From assembly GCF_011634775.1 (NCBI RefSeq), contig NZ_JAALXT010000009.1, positions 1 through 64,000 on the forward strand: a stretch of DNA of 64,000 nt, given 5' to 3'. The position numbers and the translations under genes are program-made. The notes under the pieces were generated by a model. It saw only the letters and a program-made list of their open reading frames with translations. It had not been told where the DNA came from and searched no databases. Positions 9,502 through 18,261 of this stretch are shown one piece after another (the first letter of the stretch is position 1; each line of letters starts with the position of its first letter). Source of the stretch: Thalassoroseus pseudoceratinae. GTDB taxonomy: Bacteria > Planctomycetota > Planctomycetia > Planctomycetales > Planctomycetaceae.

Positions 9502-9730
9502 GCGTCAACCTGAGGGTGCAGTTGAGTCCGAAGACTCAGTGAGCCTGAATGATGAATCCGCAGGGTTCTAGACGAAAAACCCTGGCGCGCGAAGATCAAA
9601 ACTGATCGACCGCCTTTGATACACCTTTCATCGCTGTTTCGGCACAAAATGTCGGGTTGACCCAATTGTCGGTTTTGGGGTAAGTGACAGGTCGCGTCAC
9701 GGAATTGCCACGCGATCCCCGCTATCAGTC

Positions 9731-11203
9731 ATGGAACGACTCGCAATGACTTCGCATTCAACCTTCCCGAAATTGTCTCACTCCGAATCGGACTCCGAAC
9801 TGCCGTTGACCGAGGGAAGCCTGCTCGACTTTCCCTCGAACCCCATCGCGGTTCTTCGACGATTAAACGCGGAGCATGGGGAAATTGCCGGGTTGCAAGA
9901 CGGGGCGCATCGGCTGTTTTTCGTGTTCGGTCCCAAATGGACGCAACGTGTCCTCAGTGACGCCCGAACATTTCACTCGCGATTCTTCGCCCTGCGAGGT
10001 GGCAAACGGTCGCCGCAACGACGACTCACGAGTGGCTTGCTCAGCATGAATGGCGACGAACACAAGCAACATCGTCGACTTGTGATGGGGCCGTTCCAGA
10101 AGCAGGTCATTGGGCAGTATGCCGAACCAGTGACGCAGTTGGTCACGGAAATGCTGGACTCCTGGCAGGTCGGAGAGACTCGCGATCTGCATGAAGACAT
10201 GACGCATTACATGCTGCGTGTGACAAGTGCCTTGCTCTTCGGGCTAGATGAACCGGAGTTGGCTTACCAGATCGGTGCCATGCTCGACGAGTGGATTCAT
10301 ATGAATCACGAAATTGGCATGGGAGCATTCATCGCCGGGAAACAATTCACCGATGGCTACGACGAATTGATGACGTTGGGAAAAACCTTGGAACAGGAAA
10401 TTCTCGGCATGATCAACCTGAAAAAATCACGAGGGGCCAGCGGTAGCGATTTGCTGTCTCTCTTGATTCAAGCACATGATCAAGGCGTAAAGATTGATGA
10501 CGGAAATCTCGTCGGGCATGTGGCACTGTTGTTCGGTGCGGCTCACAAGACGACGGCTCATACACTTTGTTGGACAATCTTCCTGCTGACGCAGCACCCG
10601 GAAATCATGTCCGAATTGTGGCAGGAAATCGATACACTCGTCGAACAGCCATCGCCGAACCTCGGAGAGATTGAAAACCTTTCGGTCACGGAACGAGTTC
10701 TCAAAGAGAGCATGCGAATCATGCCTGCCTCGGGATATTCGCAACGGATCGCAGCGGAACCGGTCGATCTGGGACCGTTCCGCCTTCGTCGGGGTGAGCC
10801 TGTCATTTTCAGTCAATTCATCACACACCGTCTGCCAGAAATCTACCAAGAGCCCAACGCGTTCCTACCGGATCGCTGGCGAACGCTGTCGGTTTCGCCG
10901 TATGCGTATTTGCCGTTTGGGAACGGACCACGCATGTGCATTGGCGCACCGTTGGCGATGATGATTCTCAAAATCACGTTGCCGAGTATGCTCAAACGCT
11001 TTCGGTTCAGTGCGGTGAGTGGCAGCGAAGTCAACGGGGCCATTCGGTCGACGATGTTGACCCCGCTTGGTGAACTTCCTGTGACCCTGCACGAGCCGGA
11101 TGGCCAATTCGACCAAAATTCCGTGCAAGGCAACATTCACGATCTCGTGAAACTGCCAATCCAAACGCAACCGGCGGCCAAACCGTCTCGGAAGGCCGCG
11201 TAG
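9731..11203 (+). CDS. Cytochrome P450
   Basis: A 490-residue haem-thiolate monooxygenase without a membrane anchor. The I-helix oxygen-binding region reads LLFGAAHKTTAHT, the K-helix ExxR appears as KESMR, and the haem loop FGNGPRMCIG contains the axial Cys403. All three hallmarks are present, so the enzyme should be active given a redox partner. None is encoded nearby. The sequence resembles CYP families that act on fatty acids, sterols or terpenes, but the substrate cannot be read from sequence. ATG codons at 9731 and 9746 are both possible. It is divergent from rsmH and convergent with the fructose-bisphosphatase gene, with only nine bases between the stops. Confidence 0.94.
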   Translation: MERLAMTSHSTFPKLSHSESDSELPLTEGSLLDFPSNPIAVLRRLNAEHGEIAGLQDGAHRLFFVFGPKWTQRVLSDARTFHSRFFALRGGKRSPQRRLTSGLLSMNGDEHKQHRRLVMGPFQKQVIGQYAEPVTQLVTEMLDSWQVGETRDLHEDMTHYMLRVTSALLFGLDEPELAYQIGAMLDEWIHMNHEIGMGAFIAGKQFTDGYDELMTLGKTLEQEILGMINLKKSRGASGSDLLSLLIQAHDQGVKIDDGNLVGHVALLFGAAHKTTAHTLCWTIFLLTQHPEIMSELWQEIDTLVEQPSPNLGEIENLSVTERVLKESMRIMPASGYSQRIAAEPVDLGPFRLRRGEPVIFSQFITHRLPEIYQEPNAFLPDRWRTLSVSPYAYLPFGNGPRMCIGAPLAMMILKITLPSMLKRFRFSAVSGSEVNGAIRSTMLTPLGELPVTLHEPDGQFDQNSVQGNIHDLVKLPIQTQPAAKPSRKAA

Positions 11204-11212
11204 GTCGATTTC

Positions 11213-12235
11213 TTACCAACAGCGTGCGAATTCCGCCGCCTCGACTTGCCCACCGACCACCAACGACGTTCGCTCGTGGATACTGGAAGGCACTTTATCG
11301 AGGATGCGGTGTTCGCCATCCGTCGCGACGCCGCCAGCTTGCTCGGTGATGAACGCAATCGGATTCGCTTCGTACAACAGCCGCAGTTTTCCTTCCGGAT
11401 TGCTCGCCGTCGGCGGATACAAAAAGATTCCGCCCTTGAGAAGCGTGCGATGAAAATCTGCGACCATCGAGCCGATGTAGCGTGAACTGTACTGTTGGCC
11501 CAATTCTCCCGATCGAATTCGGGTCAGGAACTTTTGGTACGGTTCGGGAAACGATTCAAAGTGTGACTCGTTCACCGAGTAGTACTTACCCTGCTTGGGA
11601 ATCCGGATGTACTCGTGGCTGAGCACGAACGCACCGATGGCTGGGTCCAGCGTGAAACCGTGCACGCCGTGTCCGCAGGTGTAAACGAGCATCACCGACG
11701 AACCGTACATCACATAACCGGCTGCGACTTGCTTTGCACCTGTTTGCAAAACATCGGCCTCGTGCCCCCCGTCCGGAGTGGCTCCATCCGCGCGTTTCAG
11801 AATCGAAAACGTGGTTCCCACACTGACGTTCACATCAATGTTCGACGACCCATCGAGCGGATCAAACACCACGACATAATGGGAATTCGGATTGCCTTCG
11901 TCGACGATCTGCGGTTGCTCGTTTTCTTCCGATGCCAACACCGCCACGCTTTCTCGAACCGCCAAGCAGTGCATCATCGCTTGGTTGGCGTAGACGTCGA
12001 GTTTCTGTTGGACCTCGCCTTGCACGTTCATACCGCCTTCGGCTCCAAACGTGTCGGTCAGACCGGCTCGGCGAACACGGGCTGCGATCATTTTCGTCGC
12101 GAGGGTGATGCCCGACAGCAGGAACGAAAACTCGCCAGACGCCCCCGGAAACCGACGTTGTTCCCGTAAGATGTGCTGTTGGACGGTGACAATCGGATTC
12201 TTTTCGGCGAACGCCGGTGCTTCAACGGGTTCCAT
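11213..12235 (-). CDS. fbp: Fructose-1,6-bisphosphatase, class 1
   Basis: A 340-residue enzyme that hydrolyses fructose 1,6-bisphosphate to fructose 6-phosphate in gluconeogenesis. The metal-binding signature DPLDGSSNIDVNVSVGT is intact, as are GEFSFLLSGITLA near the N-terminus and the KGGIFLYPP substrate-binding region. I place the start at the ATG at 12235, which has AAGG about eight bases upstream and gives the usual family length. The frame stays open up to 12460 but that extension has no family features. The gene is monocistronic by appearance, convergent with the P450 gene and divergent from the primase-helicase-like gene. Confidence 0.95.
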   Translation of the reverse strand: MEPVEAPAFAEKNPIVTVQQHILREQRRFPGASGEFSFLLSGITLATKMIAARVRRAGLTDTFGAEGGMNVQGEVQQKLDVYANQAMMHCLAVRESVAVLASEENEQPQIVDEGNPNSHYVVVFDPLDGSSNIDVNVSVGTTFSILKRADGATPDGGHEADVLQTGAKQVAAGYVMYGSSVMLVYTCGHGVHGFTLDPAIGAFVLSHEYIRIPKQGKYYSVNESHFESFPEPYQKFLTRIRSGELGQQYSSRYIGSMVADFHRTLLKGGIFLYPPTASNPEGKLRLLYEANPIAFITEQAGGVATDGEHRILDKVPSSIHERTSLVVGGQVEAAEFARCW

Positions 12236-12604
12236 CGGTGACCTTTCCAGTCTTCTGAAACGGGCGGCGCGACCCGTCCGGGCGAGATTGAGCTTGTGAT
12301 GCTGAATTGTGCCCCGCGACCCACTTTCACGCAACCGACTCGCCCGGTTGTGAGTCACCAGAAATCGCCCAAAAAACGAAATCGCGGGCACTCTCTTCGA
12401 AAGCGGTTTGCGAACGAAATTTTCTCTGCGGTCGGCACCCGAATTGCATTGAACAGGCAAACGAGTCTTCTACAACGTAAAAGTCGCTAGACCCAGCGGA
12501 TTTGTATCCGAGTGACTTAGAGCCTTGTAGAAATTACATCACTCAAAAGTCAAATCGACAATTCCCGAGACAAGCAACGCTCCATTTGGTGGAAAGGAAG
12601 CCCC
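12236..12604. promoter_or_regulatory. Divergent intergenic region between fbp and the primase-helicase-like gene
   Basis: A 369-base non-coding stretch that must contain the promoters of both divergent genes. I could not identify a confident -35/-10 pair or operator. A clear AAGGAAG ribosome-binding site precedes the ATG at 12605. The minus strand has AAGG ahead of the fbp start. Confidence 0.4.
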
Positions 12605-14608
12605 ATGTCGGACCGAACCGAAACGCGGACTCGCATCAACCCAGAACGTCATCCCGCCTTGTTTCAGCGGGTCACGCCGAACAATCCGACGCCGCCACGT
12701 CCCACGAACGAAACTCCCGTCAAACCTTCGGGCACCGGAGTCACGATCTACGCGGACCTGATCAATCACCTGCAGTTCCATCCCGCGGACCTGCGTCACG
12801 CTGACGATCACCATCGAAATCGTTCGACTCTCGCCGCCGCCGTGCGATTTCTGGAGAGCCGTGGCCTGTCATTCGATGACATCTTGGCTCTCAACTTTGG
12901 CTTGTATCCGACTGCGGACGAGGTTCGCAGCTATCTCCGACGAATCGGCTACGGCGAAACGGCGATCGAAGAATCCGGCTTGGTCTCCGATTCCGACGGA
13001 CATCGGCACGGGGATTGGGAAGGTTGCTTGGTCGCACCCATTTGCGATGCGAATGGTGAAGTCGTCGATGTGGTCGCGTTCGTTCCGACTCCCAATCCCG
13101 GTCAACGAGCCCATTACCGATTTGCCCGCGGACCAAAGTTCTCGGGTGTCCCTGCCTGCGGTTTGAGTTCCCCTCTGACCTCAGTAGTTCTGTCTTCGGA
13201 AGTGATTCTCGTCGAGGACGTGGCCGACGCGTTCTACCTGCAATCTCGCGGCATCGAAAACGTCTTCGCAATTGCTGGCGACGGTCCCGAATTTACCGCA
13301 ACTCGCTGGCAACAACTCGCGAAACTTGGTGTGCGGTCGGTGGTGCTTGCCTTCCGAAAGGATTCCACCTGCTACCGCGATGTGCGGAGCTGTCTCGATC
13401 ATGCGTTGCACGCTCGCAGTGCTCCGGAAATCTTCGTTTTGGATCACGATCGTATTGGCGATGACGAAACCCTCGCCGATTTCACTCGTAAGCACGGCGT
13501 ATCCGCCTGCCGCAAAACTCTGGAATACCGAAGCCGTGCATTCCACGGGAAATCCTTCGGGTGGACCGACCGAGTGACGGAACCGGCCCGCCGTAATGGC
13601 ACGAAACCCGTCGCGAAAGTCGAACCGAAACCGGAACGCTACACAACTTTGCGTGCGTGGTTGCAAGCCGAGGCCGAACGATTGACCGATCTTGACGATC
13701 GTCGTGCGATGCACGACCTGATCGCCGATGTCGATGACGCACTGCGTCGCGGTCACTTCCAATTGGCTCGCGATTTGGTCGAATCACGCTTGGGCAGCCT
13801 CCAAGCCCCAGCTCCAAAAGCTGAATGCGTTTCGGTCGGTGATGTGGTCGGACGACTGATCCGAAACGACGATCGTCACCGAGTCGATGAAGATCTTCTC
13901 AGCTGCGATGGGACGGATCGTCATGCCGGCACCGTCACCGTGTTGGCTCAAGCAACACGACGAGGACGCTTCACCGAACTGTGCGGCCGAATTGTGCACG
14001 CCCTGGAAAACTGGACCGGCACTTCCGTCGTGGTCTGCCGCGAGTTCACCGAAGAAGAAATCACACTCGGCGTCATCGCTCAAATGACCCGGCGGCTGTC
14101 CGACGGTGAAGGCTTGTCGGTCGAAGAAATTCAAACCCGATTGATCGGCCAGGACCCACGTGGTGGATACGCTGACAAACCATGGTTAGTGGATGAGTCA
14201 GTGGATCGCTTGCGTCAATGGGCTGAACGAATTCAGTTCGTCGATGGCAACATCGAGCGACAAACCGTCGAAGTGTTGAAGTCGCTGTTCAACGATCGGC
14301 AACTGGGTGCGGTCTTCGTGGACCATCTCGGTGAGTTCTCGCATTGGACCAGCTACGAACGCAACTGGCATTTCGAAGAGCCAATGCTCCGCGATTTGGA
14401 AAGCCTGGCGGATCGCTTCCGCTGCCCCGTGATTGCGATTTCCACCGAGCCGATGCAGATTGCCACTCCGGCAGCTCGATCGAACGCCCACTGGGTGCGA
14501 GTCGAACGAACCGCAACACCATGGAACCGCGATTTCTACCTTGGTTTGCACGACTGGATCGACCGGGAATCCGGTGACGATTACCGCTTTCGCTTCAAAC
14601 ATGTCTAA
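12605..14608 (+). CDS. Degenerate primase-helicase-like protein (DnaG core/Toprim plus DnaB RecA-like domain)
   Basis: A 667-residue cytoplasmic protein. Residues about 75-180 resemble the DnaG catalytic core N-part (FLESRGLSFDDILALNFGLYP). Residues 195-290 resemble a Toprim domain: the first acidic motif keeps Glu204 and Asp208, but the second, normally D-x-D, reads F-R-K-D at 250-253, losing the first Asp. Residues about 405-660 look like the RecA fold of DnaB. The P-loop position (443-459) reads ATRRGRFTE, without GKT/S, while a Walker-B-like VFVDHLGEF is kept with Asp573. There is no zinc finger. I infer a replication-type fusion whose polymerase and ATPase centres are lost, possibly now a DNA-binding or structural protein. 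AAGGAAG supports the start. Confidence 0.7.
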   Translation: MSDRTETRTRINPERHPALFQRVTPNNPTPPRPTNETPVKPSGTGVTIYADLINHLQFHPADLRHADDHHRNRSTLAAAVRFLESRGLSFDDILALNFGLYPTADEVRSYLRRIGYGETAIEESGLVSDSDGHRHGDWEGCLVAPICDANGEVVDVVAFVPTPNPGQRAHYRFARGPKFSGVPACGLSSPLTSVVLSSEVILVEDVADAFYLQSRGIENVFAIAGDGPEFTATRWQQLAKLGVRSVVLAFRKDSTCYRDVRSCLDHALHARSAPEIFVLDHDRIGDDETLADFTRKHGVSACRKTLEYRSRAFHGKSFGWTDRVTEPARRNGTKPVAKVEPKPERYTTLRAWLQAEAERLTDLDDRRAMHDLIADVDDALRRGHFQLARDLVESRLGSLQAPAPKAECVSVGDVVGRLIRNDDRHRVDEDLLSCDGTDRHAGTVTVLAQATRRGRFTELCGRIVHALENWTGTSVVVCREFTEEEITLGVIAQMTRRLSDGEGLSVEEIQTRLIGQDPRGGYADKPWLVDESVDRLRQWAERIQFVDGNIERQTVEVLKSLFNDRQLGAVFVDHLGEFSHWTSYERNWHFEEPMLRDLESLADRFRCPVIAISTEPMQIATPAARSNAHWVRVERTATPWNRDFYLGLHDWIDRESGDDYRFRFKHV

Positions 14609-14645
14609 GCAGCATCGACGAAGTCGGAAACGCATCTAAAACAGA

Positions 14646-14690
14646 ACAAACCCCGTGGATGAGTAAACTCGTCCGCGGGGTTTGTGGTTT
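14646..14690 (+). terminator. Strong hairpin terminator after the primase-helicase-like gene
   Basis: A long hairpin with arms 14646-14662 and 14669-14685. The first arm begins ACAAACCCCG and the second ends CGGGGTTTGT, followed by GGTTTT. It sits between the convergent primase-like and pilin genes and may act in both directions. Confidence 0.75.
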
Positions 14691-14748
14691 TGATCGCTGG
14701 TCAACAGTGAGGTTGAATCTTCAAGCCGCCGACCTTTTTTGCGTCAAA

Positions 14749-15093
14749 TTAGTTGTTCTTTGGAACCTCTGGAGCAACTGGGCCGCAAGCGATGTCGCAC
14801 TCGTTGTTGTCGCAGTCGTCGAGGCTATCGACGAAGACACATCCGAAGCTGACAGCAGCGTTGTTGCCGAAGATTCCGCCGTTGCCATCGTCTTTAGCTT
14901 TGGAGAAGCCGGTGTAGCCATAGCTTTGGTTCAGGCAGCCGATGGCTTCGCCGACGTCATTGAGTTCGGAGTTCACAGCGTGAGCGACTTCGCTCAAGCC
15001 AACAACGAGGCCGATGACAAGGATCGTAGCGATCATGACAAGTTCAGCCGAGACGATGAAACCAGCTTCGTCGTTGAGCAATTGTTTCAGCAT
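14749..15093 (-). CDS. Flp/type IVb pilin-like small secreted protein
   Basis: A 114-residue protein with a pilin-like N-terminus: a short charged leader ending in NDEAG, followed by a hydrophobic helix of about 25 residues with a Glu six residues after the Gly. This matches Flp/Tad-type prepilins processed at the Gly by a prepilin peptidase. The C-terminal 60 residues are polar, Gly/Asn/Asp-rich and carry five cysteines, more than most Flp pilins. The ATG at 15093 has AGAAGG twelve bases upstream. An upstream codon at 15129 would lengthen the leader unusually. No tad assembly genes are present in the window, so it is an orphan here. Alternatively it is a pseudopilin. Confidence 0.75.
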   Translation of the reverse strand: MLKQLLNDEAGFIVSAELVMIATILVIGLVVGLSEVAHAVNSELNDVGEAIGCLNQSYGYTGFSKAKDDGNGGIFGNNAAVSFGCVFVDSLDDCDNNECDIACGPVAPEVPKNN

Positions 15094-15728
15094 TGAGATT
15101 TTACCTTCTGATAATTCTTGAGAGAGCATATCTTGTTGAACATGTCACCAATCTTCGGCCGAAGCCCCGTGATTCGTGTAGACGGTGAATTCCGCGTTTG
15201 TGCACGAACGAAGAATTCGATTTCGGCAACACATTGATGGTTGAGTCTGATCCACTCCCCATCGATTGCCTTTGCATCCGGGCAATTCCCGAGATGCGCC
15301 TGCAGGTTGTATTCGGATCGGCCATCGAATGGACCGATTTTGATTCGACGAGGACTGTCGGTTGCGGCGACAGTCCTCGGGTCTCTCTCACACTCGAGTA
15401 TTGCGAAGACTCTGAGCATGACAGCTTAAAACAGTCATAGAGAACGCTACTTAGTACCGCAGCGTTCATGTAAGACGTTCAAATGCAGTTCATGTGCCAG
15501 AACGCAAGACCGTGGGAAACCGCCCCGAGGACAGCAACCACGAACAAGACATAACCCGTTAACATCAAACGGGTTGCAACGAATCACTAGAAGAGAATGT
15601 TGCTGAAAGAAGACAGTCCGAAAAATCGGAACGTCAGATTTGCGAACAATTTGATTAATCAAAGTGTTTCATTGCCTGAACGTTGAGATTCCGCAACATC
15701 GAGTTTCTTTGCAAACTCAGTGGGGTAT
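15094..15728. other. Long intergenic region upstream of the pilin gene
   Basis: About 630 bases without a convincing gene. Open frames on both strands lack ribosome-binding sites and recognisable sequence. It must hold the pilin promoter (reading leftwards) and the 3' region of the histidine phosphatase gene. The notable structure is the perfect hairpin at 15349-15379, listed separately. Confidence 0.45.
15349..15379. repeat. Perfect 12-base inverted repeat (hairpin)
   Basis: Arms CGAGGACTGTCG (15349-15360) and CGACAGTCCTCG (15368-15379) flank a 7-base loop GTTGCGG. No clear T-tract follows on either strand. It could be a terminator for the minus-strand phosphatase transcript, a small-RNA element or a protein-binding palindrome. 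Confidence 0.6.
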
Positions 15729-16370
15729 CTATTGAGGCACGTGGAAATGGCTGTTCATCGTCAGCAACTTCGTTTCACCGTCTTTGTGACGGATCACATT
15801 GACGCACGTGTTCTGCTGATCCAACGTCTTTGCAAGCCGAAACTCAAGACCTAACAAGTGGGCAAGCCAAGCTCGGTTGACGACGTTGTGCGCGACCACG
15901 ACGATGGCTTCCCCTTTATGTTGTTCGAGGAGTTTTGCCATCGCAGGCTCGGTTCGATTGAGGACATCGCGGTACGATTCCCCTCCCAGGTAGGGTGTGT
16001 CGCCGGGATCATCCATGAATTTCCGGTAGTCGTCCGGAAACTCGGCCATAATCCCGTCCCAGTGTTTGCCTTCCCACTGTCCAACATCGACTTCAGCGAT
16101 GGTTTCGAGCGTTTGCACATTCAAATCATGATGCAGTGCGATTTGTCCGGCAGTCTGCTGTGCCCGCTTGAGAGGACTGGCATAAACGTGGCTCAATGGT
16201 GCCGACTTGAGGAACTCACCAACCGCCACCGCCTGCGCCTGCCCCGTCGGGCTGAGGTCGAGATCGACACTTCGTCCTTGCAGCGTATACGGCCGCATTT
16301 CGTTTGCAGTGGTCGCACCGTGACGGATCAATAGAAGATAGGTAGTGTCAGATTCAACAGGCGGTAGCAT
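15729..16370 (-). CDS. Histidine phosphatase family protein (phosphoglycerate mutase-like)
   Basis: A 213-residue cytoplasmic enzyme of the histidine phosphatase superfamily. The phosphohistidine motif LIRHGATTANE lies near the N-terminus, the second catalytic His is in VVVAHNVVNRA, and an acidic catalytic residue is likely in the GGESY segment. The family includes cofactor-dependent phosphoglycerate mutases, alpha-ribazole phosphatase (CobC) and general phosphatases. The substrate cannot be settled from sequence. The ATG at 16370 is preceded by GGAAGAG. The frame stays open to 16571 but that extension has no family features. It stands alone on the minus strand. Confidence 0.9.
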   Translation of the reverse strand: MLPPVESDTTYLLLIRHGATTANEMRPYTLQGRSVDLDLSPTGQAQAVAVGEFLKSAPLSHVYASPLKRAQQTAGQIALHHDLNVQTLETIAEVDVGQWEGKHWDGIMAEFPDDYRKFMDDPGDTPYLGGESYRDVLNRTEPAMAKLLEQHKGEAIVVVAHNVVNRAWLAHLLGLEFRLAKTLDQQNTCVNVIRHKDGETKLLTMNSHFHVPQ

Positions 16371-16641
16371 GATGTTCTCTTCCGGTGATAGTCGCATGTC
16401 GCCAGCGATGGCGTAACATAGGCGGAGAACACGACGAACGCAAGCGGATTCAGCACGGCAAGAAACTGTTATACAGGTGACATACTGGGTAGCACGAGGG
16501 GACATTCGAACGTCGCTGGCCCATGCCCACCTCGAGCTGTGAGCATGCCACCCAAGTATTGATTGCATCACTGGTTAAGAAAGTCTGTCGTCAACCCGAA
16601 CAGCTTCCTGCATAGGCATCAGAGTCTCAATTCCGCCGCGA

Positions 16642-18180
16642 CTAATTCTCGACGAAGACGGCTTGAACAACCCCGTCCCGTCCGACATTCGTCACCGGAT
16701 TGGTCGAAACACGGGACAACAAACCTGAGTACCGCCCACGAATCATCGCCAGCCCCACTGTCAGGAAGTGTGACATCGATTCATGGTTGGCGTCGCGTTG
16801 AACTTCTAGTGACGCCGGTTCGGTGAACTCTTGGACGACCTTTGGCAGGCAAGGATCCAGCTCGCACGCCGCTTCCCATTCCGATGGCGTCGCAAATTTG
16901 CCGACAACCACCCCGAATCCACGGCCCTCGTTGGCAGGTTTGATCACCAACCGTTCGCGATTCCGTTGAACGAACGGAAGTAGGTCGATCGTCTGACCGT
17001 CCCAATCGACAAGCCCTTCGCGAAGACGCACGGTACGCAAGACATGATGTTCCACGACCAAACGTTCCGCATCGCTCAATTGGCGTGTGAACTCAGGCGT
17101 CCGCATGACTTCGAGCAATCCCTTGTCCTCACCAACTGTCAGACACGCCAAATTATTCACCGCCACCACGCCGTCTTTCGCGATCGCCTCCAAATAGCCG
17201 GCGTAACGATTTTCGAATCCCGGTCGCCAGTGATGCCCCGGACTATTCGGTGTGCTAATCCGGATCTTGTTATATGCCAGAGAGATCGGTTCGCCGTGAA
17301 CGGTCGCCTGGGAACCGTTCCATTGAATGTCTCTCGCATTCACGATTTCCGCCCGACGACCACGCGAGCGGAGTTTGCGTTGAAACAGAGCTAACTCGTT
17401 CTGCAGTTCGTTTTCGTCATTGACGAGTGCAATCAAACCTTGCTCATGGGTTCCTTGACGTTCAATCTCAAGAAGCTCATCACAAAGTGTTCGCTCCGGG
17501 ATCGTGCCGTAGCGGCTTGTCGCTGCGTGTGCGGGGATGGCTCCCGCCTCGACCATTGCACGGGCGGTCACATCGGAAAAGTTCTCCGCATGAAAAAAAC
17601 CCGCCGGGCATCCCGTGTTCAATTCGAGAATCCGGACCTGCCCATCAGCCGTGATGACCGCGTCAAACCGGCTCACGCCTTGCCAATGGGGTGAGTGCGA
17701 AGCTTTCCGTAGCCAAGGCCACATCCGTTCGTGATCGCGAAAGAACTGGATGAATCGGTCGTGGTCGCTCAGCACCCAATCCATCGCCTTTTCAGCGATG
17801 CGATGCAACGACTCTCCGATCTCTCGCAACGTCTCAACGTGTTGCTGTTTGAGTAACAACGCCGAGAGTGCGAAATTCATGCTCCGCGCGCCCTCGAACT
17901 TCGTTTCTCGGTCGGAGAGCGTTTGGCTGGCATGGTCGCAGGCCGCCTGACAGGATTTCGGATCATCTCTCCAGCGACCAAGCAACCGATCATGCAACGC
18001 AAACGTGGAATTCAAATCAATACGGGGGGCCACCGGAACCCTTTTCTGATGGTTCAAACGTCGAAAGCCAGGCTCACCCGATCGGTCTTCCTTGTTGCCG
18101 GTTGATGATGGATTGCACTGGGGTTGAGTCAATCGACTTGACTGATTCCATTGCGAGCGCGTGGGGGGCATGGTTTTCAT
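16642..18180 (-). CDS. ATP-grasp protein, circularly permuted / glutathionylspermidine-synthase-like
   Basis: A 512-residue cytoplasmic protein. About residues 170-200 contain ILELNTGCPAGF. The C-terminal half has nucleotide-binding features of the ATP-grasp fold: RLVIKPANEGRGFGVVVG near residues 410-430, VVQEFT near 450, and a final segment with SRVSTNPVTNVGRDG that should carry metal and ATP ligands. The order and the N-terminal layout fit the circularly permuted ATP-grasp/glutathionylspermidine synthase group, which joins a carboxylate to an amine with ATP. No partner amidase, transglutaminase-like or alpha-E gene lies beside it, so the substrate is unknown. The first 40 residues are polar and the start is uncertain. 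Confidence 0.75.
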   Translation of the reverse strand: MKTMPPTRSQWNQSSRLTQPQCNPSSTGNKEDRSGEPGFRRLNHQKRVPVAPRIDLNSTFALHDRLLGRWRDDPKSCQAACDHASQTLSDRETKFEGARSMNFALSALLLKQQHVETLREIGESLHRIAEKAMDWVLSDHDRFIQFFRDHERMWPWLRKASHSPHWQGVSRFDAVITADGQVRILELNTGCPAGFFHAENFSDVTARAMVEAGAIPAHAATSRYGTIPERTLCDELLEIERQGTHEQGLIALVNDENELQNELALFQRKLRSRGRRAEIVNARDIQWNGSQATVHGEPISLAYNKIRISTPNSPGHHWRPGFENRYAGYLEAIAKDGVVAVNNLACLTVGEDKGLLEVMRTPEFTRQLSDAERLVVEHHVLRTVRLREGLVDWDGQTIDLLPFVQRNRERLVIKPANEGRGFGVVVGKFATPSEWEAACELDPCLPKVVQEFTEPASLEVQRDANHESMSHFLTVGLAMIRGRYSGLLSRVSTNPVTNVGRDGVVQAVFVEN

Positions 18181-18261
18181 AACTCAAATATGGCCAGAAA
18201 CCCGTGTCCCCCGACACAAGTTCACCAGACGTCAACCGTCTGCTACACAAATTGACCAAGG

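Noticed and set aside
13181-13762. 193-residue minus-strand frame inside the primase-helicase-like gene
   Set aside because: It is an antisense shadow of a real coding region with no recognisable content. The plus-strand frame has the fold features and a good ribosome-binding site.
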